From positions 310,001 through 374,000 of the forward strand of contig NZ_BAAGBE010000001.1 in assembly GCF_047149785.1 (NCBI RefSeq): 64,000 nt of DNA. Direction: 5' to 3'. The stretch is from Nitrobacter sp047149785. Its GTDB lineage: Bacteria > Pseudomonadota > Alphaproteobacteria > Rhizobiales > Xanthobacteraceae. The notes under the pieces are model-generated. The model was not told where the DNA came from. It made no database searches and saw only the letters and a program-made list of their open reading frames with translations. The position numbers were made by a program, and so were the translations under genes. Below are positions 1-6,375 of the stretch, piece by piece. Position 1 is the stretch's first letter; each line of letters begins with the position of its first letter.

Positions 1-957
1 GCTGTCGCGCGGCCTGCCGTGATCGCGAAAGGCATCAAGAGTTGCCGGGGGGACGGTGTTGACCGTGTCCCTGCCGATCAGTTCCTCCACGTAGAGAACG
101 TCGCTATAATCCTTGTTCTTGGTCCCGGTCGAGGCCCACAGCAACCGCTGCGGCCGCGCGCCCTTGGCTTCCAGCGCCTGCCAGGCCTCGCCCGCAAACA
201 GTCGCTTGTAGTCCTGATAGGCGAGCTTGGCGTTGGCGATGGCGATCTTGCCCTTGAGCGATGCGAGGCGCTGCTTTTCCGCCGGATCGTTGGCCTGAGC
301 GATCTTCTCGTCGAGTTGCTTGTCGACGGCGCTATCGATGCGGCTGACGAAGAAACTGGCGACGCTCGCGACGTGCGAGGGATCGCCGCCCTTGCGAATA
401 TACTCCTGAAGTCCCGCCAGATACGCCTCTGCGACCTCGATATAGACTTTCTGCGAGAACAGCAGCGTGATGTTGATGCTGATGCCTGCGGCGATCAGAT
501 GGCGGATGGCGGGCAGTCCCTCCGGCGTCGCGGGCACCTTGATCATCAGGTTCTTGCGGTTGACGGATTTCCACAGCCTCTCGGCCTCGATAATCGTCGC
601 GTTTGTATCATTGGCCAGATAGGGCGAGACCTCCAGGCTGACGAAACCATCCCTGCCATCGAGTTCGTCATAGACGGGCCGCAGCACGTCGGCGGCGTGC
701 TGGATGTCCTCGACTGCGAGCTGCTCGTAAAGGCCGGCCACGGACCTGTCGCCTTTTTCAAGAATGGCGGCGATGGCGCCGTCATATTCGTCAGAATTCC
801 CGATGGCTTTCTCGAAAATCGACGGATTGGAGGTGACCCCGCGGACGCCGTCGGTCTCGACGAGATGTTTCAGGTCGCCCCTGGCGATGAAGCCGCGCGC
901 GAGAAAATCGAGCCAGACGGCCTGGCCGTGACTTTGCAGTTCTTTGACAGGATTCAT
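1..957 (-). CDS. tal: Transaldolase (partial, 3' end outside window)
   Basis: Transaldolase of the pentose phosphate pathway, moving a dihydroxyacetone unit between sugar phosphates in the cytoplasm. The reverse strand reads from an ATG at 957 through the left edge, giving about 319 residues with no stop. Recognisable segments are GVTSNPSIFEKAI (about residues 40-52), LEVSPYLANDT (about 108-118) and the Schiff-base segment LMIKVPATPEG with the catalytic Lys near residue 140. Related alphaproteobacteria often carry a transaldolase fused to phosphoglucose isomerase; the N-terminal sequence resembles that longer type, but the part that would decide this lies outside the window. The upstream 385 bases hold no other gene, so this is probably the first gene of its unit. 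Confidence 0.9.
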   Translation of the reverse strand, partial: MNPVKELQSHGQAVWLDFLARGFIARGDLKHLVETDGVRGVTSNPSIFEKAIGNSDEYDGAIAAILEKGDRSVAGLYEQLAVEDIQHAADVLRPVYDELDGRDGFVSLEVSPYLANDTNATIIEAERLWKSVNRKNLMIKVPATPEGLPAIRHLIAAGISINITLLFSQKVYIEVAEAYLAGLQEYIRKGGDPSHVASVASFFVSRIDSAVDKQLDEKIAQANDPAEKQRLASLKGKIAIANAKLAYQDYKRLFAGEAWQALEAKGARPQRLLWASTGTKNKDYSDVLYVEELIGRDTVNTVPPATLDAFRDHGRPRDS

Positions 958-1343
958 GATGTTCTTCTGTGTTCTGACGCCGCGCCGTCTGAAGGAATTT
1001 TCTGGCCCGCCAGCGAGGTTTGTCAAGTTGGCCGGCAAAAAATGGCCTCATCAAGGGCGAGCTTGCCACTCTCATAACGTTTTTGGCGGAATATTGATCC
1101 CGTCCGGAGGCTGCCGGGACCGGCTCGACGAGTCATGGCAAGTCCGTACGCATCGAATACGCAGCACGGTTCGCTTCGGCGTCGCCGCATAGGCTTGATC
1201 AGGAGTTCTTGAGGCGGGCGCAATTTGGCGACAGGATCAAGCCGATGGCGGCGCGGGTCTTGTCGTCCGATCCCGCCCTCGGATAAAGAACTCGTGAGAA
1301 CAGCCGGCTGACAGGTTCACGCTCGGCCGTTAAAGGTTCGTCC
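958..1343. other. Intergenic stretch, no gene seen
   Basis: About 385 bases between the transaldolase start and the DUF6894 gene. It must hold promoters for both divergent genes. Short reading frames here lack family resemblance and a convincing ribosome binding site. No repeat or hairpin was recognised. Confidence 0.4.
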
Positions 1344-1601
1344 ATGCCCCGATATTTCTTCAACACCCGCATCGGAAGCGACCTGATCCTCGATCCCGAG
1401 GGCGAGGAGCTGCGCGATCCCGACCACGCCTGGCGCGCCGCGCGAACGACGATCCGGGAAATTCTCAAGGCGGACGGTGAACAGCGCGCCATTCTCAATG
1501 CCGTGCTGGAGGTTACCGACGCTGCCGGTGAAATCGTCCTCGAATTTCCGTTTACCGAAGCCATCCTGGATTCGGTTGATCGATCTTCGACGCGGCACTG
1601 A
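1344..1601 (+). CDS. Small DUF6894-type protein
   Basis: An 85-residue protein starting MPRYFFNTRIGSDLILDPEG, the usual opening of the small DUF6894 proteins common in Bradyrhizobium and relatives. The pattern is a short beta-rich N-terminus (YFF..RIG), an acidic turn (DPEGEEL), a central helix with Ala/Arg (DHAWRAARTTIREIL) and a C-terminal strand (EIVLEFPFTEAIL). The family has no established function; members are cytoplasmic and often occur in many copies per genome. There is no signal peptide or membrane segment. Glutathione peroxidase begins 44 bases downstream on the same strand, so the two may be cotranscribed. Family assignment is from sequence resemblance only. Confidence 0.65.
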   Translation: MPRYFFNTRIGSDLILDPEGEELRDPDHAWRAARTTIREILKADGEQRAILNAVLEVTDAAGEIVLEFPFTEAILDSVDRSSTRH

Positions 1602-1645
1602 ATTCGGAATGGTCGGTCGCGCCGGCGCCTGAACGGAAGGTTCTT

Positions 1646-2122
1646 ATGTCTGGTGTCTTTGATTTTTCCGCCAACACGCTGGCCGGCGAGCCTTGCGCAT
1701 TGAGGCAGTTCGAAGGCCAGGTCCTTCTGATCGTGAATACCGCGAGCGCCTGCGGCTTCACGCCGCAATACAAGGACCTCGAGGAACTCTATCGGGCCAT
1801 GAAGCCGCGTGGATTTTCGGTGCTCGGCTTCCCCTGCAATCAGTTCGGCAAGCAGGAGCCGGGATCGTCCACTGATATCCGGCAGTTCTGCTCCACCAAG
1901 TATGACGTGACCTTTCCGATGTTCGAGAAGATCGAGGTCAACGGCGATCAGGCGCACCCGCCTTACAAGTATCTGAAGCGTGAGAAGTCCGGGTTGCTCG
2001 GCGCGTCGATCAAGTGGAATTTCACGAAATTTCTGGTAGATCGGCAGGGCAACGTCGTCGCCCGCCACGCACCGACGACAAAGCCGAAAACCCTGACCAA
2101 GGAAATCGAGGCTCTGCTGTGA
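1646..2122 (+). CDS. Glutathione peroxidase family protein
   Basis: Thiol peroxidase reducing hydrogen peroxide or organic hydroperoxides. The 158-residue length is typical of bacterial members. The peroxidatic cysteine is Cys36 in NTASACGFTPQY, where animal enzymes carry selenocysteine. Gln70 (FGKQEPGS), Trp124 and Asn125 (IKWNFTKFLVD) complete the catalytic tetrad. Cys82 in the segment RQFCSTKYDVTFPMF is placed like the resolving cysteine of thioredoxin-dependent members, so thioredoxin rather than glutathione may be the reductant (inference). The stop codon overlaps the GTG start of the DUF3297 gene, indicating cotranslation. Confidence 0.93.
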   Translation: MSGVFDFSANTLAGEPCALRQFEGQVLLIVNTASACGFTPQYKDLEELYRAMKPRGFSVLGFPCNQFGKQEPGSSTDIRQFCSTKYDVTFPMFEKIEVNGDQAHPPYKYLKREKSGLLGASIKWNFTKFLVDRQGNVVARHAPTTKPKTLTKEIEALL

Positions 2123-2376
2123 CCGACCAGACCGCGACCAATCAGTTGCCCGATCGTTTGTCGACCGACCCGCGCAGCCCCCATTACGACGCAGAGATTC
2201 TTTCGCGCGATATCGGCATCCGCTTCAAGGGCGTCGAGAAGAACAATGTCGAGGAGTATTGCGTCAGCGAAGGCTGGATACGTGTCGCCGCCGGCAATGC
2301 CAGGGACCGCCATGGAAATCCGCTGACCATCAAGCTCACCGGTACGGTCGAGCCTTATTTCCGGACCGGGAGTTGA
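2119..2376 (+). CDS. DUF3297 family protein
   Basis: An 85-residue protein matching the DUF3297 family pattern: LPDRLSTDPRSPHYDAEIL, then RDIGIRFKGVEKNNVEEYC, then SEGWIRVAAGNARDRHG and KLTGTVEPYF. The family is small, cytoplasmic and of unknown role. The GTG start at 2119 overlaps the glutathione peroxidase TGA (2120-2122), giving a 4-base overlap. An open frame extends upstream to 2014, but that part is the shadow of the peroxidase gene. Coupling to a peroxidase suggests a stress role; this is inference only. Confidence 0.85.
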   Translation: MTDQTATNQLPDRLSTDPRSPHYDAEILSRDIGIRFKGVEKNNVEEYCVSEGWIRVAAGNARDRHGNPLTIKLTGTVEPYFRTGS

Positions 2377-2499
2377 GCCTTGGGCACTTCCGGTGCTGGT
2401 GTTTAAGAAGTTCGTGCAACATAGCGACCTCTCGCTTCACGTGGATACAGGGTGCGAACGGTCGTCGCTTTCCTCCGGCCATTTTCGAAAGCCGAAATC

Positions 2500-2856
2500 A
2501 TGCCCTTCACGATCCCGTCGTGGCTTCTGCCGATCCTGATGCTGTTCTGTTCGAACGTTTTCATGACATTCGCCTGGTACGGGCATCTGAAATTCAAGGA
2601 GAGCCCGCTTCCTCTGGTCATTATGATCAGTTGGAGCATAGCTTTGTTCGAATACTGGTTTGCGGTGCCGGCCAATCGCTGGGGCAGCGCGGTCTATTCG
2701 GCGGCTCAACTGAAGACCATTCAGGAAGTGATTACCCTCATTGTGTTCGCCGGCTTCTCGGTGATGTATCTGAAGCAGCCGCTGGGATGGAATCATGCTC
2801 TCGGCTTTGCGTTCGTAGCGCTCGGCGCATTCTTCATTTTCCACAAGTGGTCGTGA
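2500..2856 (+). CDS. DUF486 family small membrane protein
   Basis: A 118-residue, almost wholly hydrophobic protein with four predicted membrane helices (about residues 6-23, 37-57, 72-90 and 96-115). The pattern LPILMLFCSNVFMTFAWYGHLKF at the N-terminus and ALGAFFIFHKWS at the end is characteristic of DUF486, which is distantly related to small drug/metabolite transporters. Substrate and function are unknown. The ATG at 2500 was preferred over upstream starts because the family begins at this point and the upstream part of the frame has no hydrophobic character. A composite repeat with a strong hairpin follows directly. Confidence 0.85.
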   Translation: MPFTIPSWLLPILMLFCSNVFMTFAWYGHLKFKESPLPLVIMISWSIALFEYWFAVPANRWGSAVYSAAQLKTIQEVITLIVFAGFSVMYLKQPLGWNHALGFAFVALGAFFIFHKWS

Positions 2857-2875
2857 GGCGTGAGCGAGCAGGTCA

Positions 2876-2976
2876 AGAGCGTTTTCGAGCGAAGTGGAAT
2901 CCGGTTCGCGTGAAGAAACGCGTCAAATCAAGAAGCTAGAGTTTCACCGTTTCCATGAAACGGTGAAAGACTCTAG
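2876..2976 (+). repeat. Composite dispersed repeat with terminal hairpin (copy 1)
   Basis: The conserved 5' half (2876-2935, beginning AGAGCGTTTTCGAGCGAAGT and containing GCGTCAAA) is followed by a hairpin bounded by CTAGAG (2936-2941) and CTCTAG (2971-2976). The inner stem has 12-base arms (2942-2953 and 2957-2968) around the loop CAT. The same architecture occurs, inverted, at 60777-60882. The hairpin lies between convergent genes and may also terminate transcription. The stop codon of the metallophosphoesterase gene (2973-2975) lies inside the terminal CTCTAG. Confidence 0.75.
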
Positions 2977-3878
2977 ATCAACTGAACCCGCTGCAGTTCG
3001 GTAACCTCCGCTTTCTCGACCGCCGCACCATCGGCAAAGCCGCGCACCCGCTGCTCGCAGCGCCACGAATCGCCTTCGCGCGAGATCGAAAACAGGTTGT
3101 AGGCGGCGGCCGGATAGTTCCGGTGCGGCGTCGCCGACGCCGATGGCACGCCGATGGCCGGCACGCGGCCGAGCGGTCCCTCGAACCACATGGTGGAACG
3201 AACGTGATCGTGCCCGTGCAGGATCAGATCGACGCGATGCCGCTTGATGAGCGCCAGCAACGCGTCCGCATCGGTCAGCCGCTTGTACGAGGCTTTTGAA
3301 GACAGCGGATGATGGATCAGCAGCACGCGAAAGCTCGGCTCATCCGCGATCTGTGAAAAACCCTGCTCCAGCATATCGAGCTGGCTGCGTCTCAGCGAAC
3401 CGGTGGCCATGAACGGCCGTGTCGGCACCGCGGACGACACGCCGATCAGCGTCAGCGGTCCTCTACGGCGCAGGAACGGAAACGAAAGCGGCGCTCCGGT
3501 GCCGGCGCTGTCGCCGCGCATATATTCGGCCCATTGGGAGGTCTGTTTTGTCGTCACGCGAACATAGGCATCGTGATTGCCGGGAACGAGGGTGACGTCG
3601 GCGGGCGCGCCGACGCTTTCGAGCCAGGCGCGTGCCTGCGTGAATTCGTCCGGAAGCGCGAGATTGACGAGATCGCCGGTGATCGCGATGTGGCCGGGCG
3701 ATTGCGCCCTGAGATCGGCGACCAGCGTATCAAGCACGTCGCGCCGGTGAATCTTGTGGCGATCGCGTCGCCAGTTCAGATAGCCGAGGGCGCGCTTGCC
3801 CGCGAGCTGATGCAGCCGCGGCGCCGGCAGCGGCGCCAGATGCGGATCGGAGAGGTGTGCGAGCGTGAACGCGGTCAT
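2973..3878 (-). CDS. Metallophosphoesterase
   Basis: Calcineurin-like phosphoesterase of 301 residues, start ATG at 3878 (MTAFTLAHLSDPHL). Dinuclear metal motifs are in order: DPHL near residue 11 (usual form DxH), GDLVN near 70, GNHDAY near 102, HHPL near 190 and GHDH near 226. It is predicted to be a cytoplasmic phosphodiesterase or phosphatase; the substrate cannot be told from sequence. An in-frame ATG at 3956 was rejected because that extension is made from the neighbouring dispersed repeat. The stop codon lies in the terminal CTCTAG of a composite repeat, so the native C-terminus may have been altered by the element. Confidence 0.88.
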   Translation of the reverse strand: MTAFTLAHLSDPHLAPLPAPRLHQLAGKRALGYLNWRRDRHKIHRRDVLDTLVADLRAQSPGHIAITGDLVNLALPDEFTQARAWLESVGAPADVTLVPGNHDAYVRVTTKQTSQWAEYMRGDSAGTGAPLSFPFLRRRGPLTLIGVSSAVPTRPFMATGSLRRSQLDMLEQGFSQIADEPSFRVLLIHHPLSSKASYKRLTDADALLALIKRHRVDLILHGHDHVRSTMWFEGPLGRVPAIGVPSASATPHRNYPAAAYNLFSISREGDSWRCEQRVRGFADGAAVEKAEVTELQRVQLI

Positions 3879-3926
3879 TATGGTGACACTATTATCGAAC
3901 GGACAAACATCGTGGATTTTCTTATC

Positions 3927-3974
3927 GCATGATCTCTCCGGAAAACCGGTGCTCACTTTTCCGGATCATGCGCT
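3927..3974. repeat. Short dispersed palindromic repeat, ATGATC type
   Basis: A roughly 48-base imperfect palindrome with GCATGATC and GATCATGC at its ends and ACCGGT near the centre. It fills the space between the metallophosphoesterase start and the mbfA stop codon. A diverged copy forms the last codons of mutY (43578-43640), sharing the core ACCGGTTTTC and GATCAT. Confidence 0.65.
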
Positions 3975-4921
3975 AGGCGCTGCCGATCAGGATTCCGGCG
4001 AGAAACACCAGCGCGCCGCCGACCGCGATCTGGAACGTCGCCTGCAGCCACGGCGTATCCATGAAGCGGTGGCGCACCCAGGAGATGACGCCGAGTTCGA
4101 CGATCACGACGGCGACCGCCAGCACCGTGGCCACGTAGAAATCCGGGATCAGGTAGGGCAGGGTGTGGCCGAGGCCGCCGACCGCCGTCATCAGCCCGCA
4201 TACGCCGCCGCGGATCCATGGCGAGCCGCGGCCGCTCAGCGTGCCGTCGTCGGATAGCGCTTCGGCGAATCCCATGGAAATGCCGGCGCCGACGGAAGCC
4301 GCAAGACCGACTAGAAAAGTCTCGAACGGTTTGTGGGTTGCGAAGGCGGCCGCGAACAGCGGCGCCAGCGTCGAGACCGAGCCGTCCATGAGCCCGACAA
4401 GGCCCGGCTGCACATATTGCAAAACGAACGCGCGGCGCTCGCTGTCGGACTCGCCGGCTTTGACCTTCTCCGTCAGATGTTTCGCGGTGAGCTGCCCGGC
4501 CAGCGAATCGTGCCTGTCTTCCTCCTCGGCGAGGCCGATCAGCAATTCGCGGATCGATGCATCGCGCGTCGTTTCCGCAGCCTTGCGATAGAACCGCGCC
4601 GCCTCCTTCTCCATGCCCAGGACGTATTTGCTCGAGGCCGAGCGGCCGCGTCAGCCACAGCGGCTTTCGCTTGATGAAGCCCTTGACGTCGTGACGGCGG
4701 ATCAGCGGCAGGCGGTCGCCGAATTTTTCGCGGTAGAGATCGAACAGCCTGCCGCGATGGCGAACTTCTTCCTCCGCCATGCCGGAGAGGACAGCGGCGG
4801 AAGCGGGGAACGGCTCGACCAGCCCTTCGGCGAATCCGTGGTAGATGCGGCTGTCTTCCTCTTCGTTGGAGATGGCGAGCGCCAGGATCTCCCGTTCCGT
4901 CAAATCCGCAAATCGCTTCAC
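3973..4921 (-). pseudogene. mbfA: MbfA-type ferritin-like/VIT1 iron exporter, frameshifted
   Basis: Membrane-bound ferritin A combines an N-terminal ferritin-like diiron domain with a C-terminal VIT1/CCC1 membrane domain and exports iron in Rhizobiales. Reading starts at a GTG at 4921 (KRFADLTEREILALAISNEE) preceded by GAGG, and runs through the first ferritin half to RPLGLEQ. The match then continues in another frame with YVLGMEKEAARFYRKAAE, the second ferritin half (AEEEDRHD) and three to five membrane helices ending LAGILIGSA. Removing one A from the run at 4627-4629 joins the frames to about 315 residues, normal for the family. It could be a true mutation, a sequencing error or slippage. 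A GAATATTC palindrome at 4939-4946 sits just upstream, where Irr control would be expected (weak). Confidence 0.8.
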
Positions 4922-5032
4922 TGCTGCCTCGTGCCCCGGAATATTCTCAGGTTTTGGCAAGAGCGCCGCTATGATGCAAGGATCATGGGGATACGAACTG
5001 CGGCGAATCGCTGCGGCGGAGGTGCGCGCGTC

Positions 5033-5521
5033 ATGACTGTCGGGGGATTGCGTCGCGGTTTCGAGCCCGTGCTGCGCCGGCTGCTTCACCTTTACTGGCG
5101 GTTTGCCCGCGGCATGACGCTCGGCGTGCGGGGTGTGGTGCTCGACGGCGACGACAGGGTGTTTCTGGTCCGGCACAGCTATGTGGCCGGCTGGCATCTG
5201 CCCGGCGGCGGCGTCGAGGTCGGCGAGGCGCTCGGCACGGCGCTGCGGCGCGAACTGATGGAGGAAGGCCGGATCGGGATATCCGGCGAACCCGCGTTGC
5301 ACGGCATTTTTCTCAACAGCCATGTTTCGCCGCGCGATCATGTCGCGGTCTACGTCGTCAGGGACTTCCGGCAGGATTGCAAACCCGAGCCCAACCGCGA
5401 GATCGTCGATTGCGGCTTTTTCGCCGCGGATGCCCTGCCGGCGGAAACCACGGCCGGCACGCGGCTGCGGATCGCGGAAGTCCTCGACCATGCGCCGCCG
5501 ACGGCTACCTGGCGGCGCTGA
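5033..5521 (+). CDS. Nudix hydrolase
   Basis: A 162-residue Nudix protein starting at the ATG at 5033. The segment WHLPGGGVEVGEALGTALRRELMEE contains the Nudix box G-x5-E-x7-RELxEE, which binds the catalytic magnesium; the box ends EEGRIG rather than the usual EExG, a small deviation. The N-terminal part FARGMTLGVRGVVLDGDDRVFLVRHSY is the usual first beta strand region. Substrate is a nucleoside diphosphate linked to an unknown moiety. It is divergent from mbfA, and a GNAT acetyltransferase gene follows on the same strand 68 bases downstream. Confidence 0.88.
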   Translation: MTVGGLRRGFEPVLRRLLHLYWRFARGMTLGVRGVVLDGDDRVFLVRHSYVAGWHLPGGGVEVGEALGTALRRELMEEGRIGISGEPALHGIFLNSHVSPRDHVAVYVVRDFRQDCKPEPNREIVDCGFFAADALPAETTAGTRLRIAEVLDHAPPTATWRR

Positions 5522-5589
5522 TTCCGGTCGGTCGCATAACGGCGGCAGGCGATGGACCGCGCCCGTGGCAGGTGCTATCCGCCTCTCTC

Positions 5590-6114
5590 ATGTCCGATCT
5601 GTCCCTCACCATCCTGACCGAGACCGCCAACGACGCGCAGGCCGTCGAGCGCCTGCACGAACGAACCTTCGGCCCCGGCCGCTTCGTCCTCAGCGCGTAC
5701 CGGCTGCGCGAGCATGTCGATCACCTGCTTGAGTTGTCCTTCACCGCCCGCATCGGCACGCTGCTGGTGGGTTCGGTCAGGCTGTTGCCGGTCTGCATCG
5801 GCGACACGCCGGCGCTGCTGCTCGGGCCGCTGACGGTCGAGCCGCCGTTTCGCGGCCGCGGGATCGGCCGCGCACTGCTCGTTCGCGCGCTCGGCGACGC
5901 AAAAGCCGGGGGACATCGTCTTGTGGTTCTGGTCGGCGACGAACCCTATTACGGCCGCGTCGGCTTCAAGGTGATTCCGAAGGGACAGGTCGATATGCCG
6001 GGCCCGGTCGATCGGGCGCGGCTGTTGGTGTGCGAACTCGTCCCCGGCGCGTTCGAGGGCGTGTCGGGCATGATCCGTCCGGACTGGAGGTTCGCACGAG
6101 ACGCCGCGCGATAG
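5590..6114 (+). CDS. GNAT family N-acetyltransferase
   Basis: A 174-residue acetyl-CoA-dependent acetyltransferase. The acetyl-CoA binding motif A is LTVEPPFRGRGIGRALLVRAL (about residues 79-99), with R/Q-x-x-G-x-G/A as RGRGIG. The later segment LVVLVGDEPYYGRVGFKV is typical of the YhbS-like subgroup. No membrane segment or signal peptide. The acceptor substrate is unknown. The upstream Nudix gene may be cotranscribed. The downstream 260 bases contain a solo repeat hairpin. Confidence 0.88.
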   Translation: MSDLSLTILTETANDAQAVERLHERTFGPGRFVLSAYRLREHVDHLLELSFTARIGTLLVGSVRLLPVCIGDTPALLLGPLTVEPPFRGRGIGRALLVRALGDAKAGGHRLVVLVGDEPYYGRVGFKVIPKGQVDMPGPVDRARLLVCELVPGAFEGVSGMIRPDWRFARDAAR

Positions 6115-6250
6115 AGGCCGCATTTTTCGCGATGAGCGGGTAACCACCTCTGCCCATTGGGGAGAGATCGGATCGCTCGGCAGCCGCAATCGCGCGCCGG
6201 AGCGATCCCGGATGAGGGGGCCGATCGATATATCACGGCCGTAAAAAACA

Positions 6251-6290
6251 TAGAGGCCCGCTTCTGATTCCATCAGAAGCGGAAAGGCTC
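6251..6290 (+). repeat. Solo repeat hairpin
   Basis: Hairpin with arms CCGCTTCTGAT (6258-6268) and ATCAGAAGCGG (6272-6282), loop TCC. It matches the hairpin part of the composite repeat at 60777-60882 but lacks the conserved 5' half. It lies between the convergent acetyltransferase and TonB-receptor genes and may act as a terminator. Confidence 0.6.
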
Positions 6291-6375
6291 CAAGAGCGTG
6301 CTCCGCTCGTCTCGATCCCATGGGAGAGGGAGCGATCCTCGTTGCGCGGTGAGGCTTTTCGCTGAATGGTCCACC

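Noticed and set aside
1023..1223. Short reading frames in the gap upstream of the DUF6894 gene
   Set aside because: No ribosome binding site, no family resemblance and no sign of coding composition.
4614..4650. Programmed ribosomal frameshifting in mbfA
   Set aside because: No slippery heptamer plus downstream stem was recognised, and the family is not known to use frameshifting; mutation or error is simpler.
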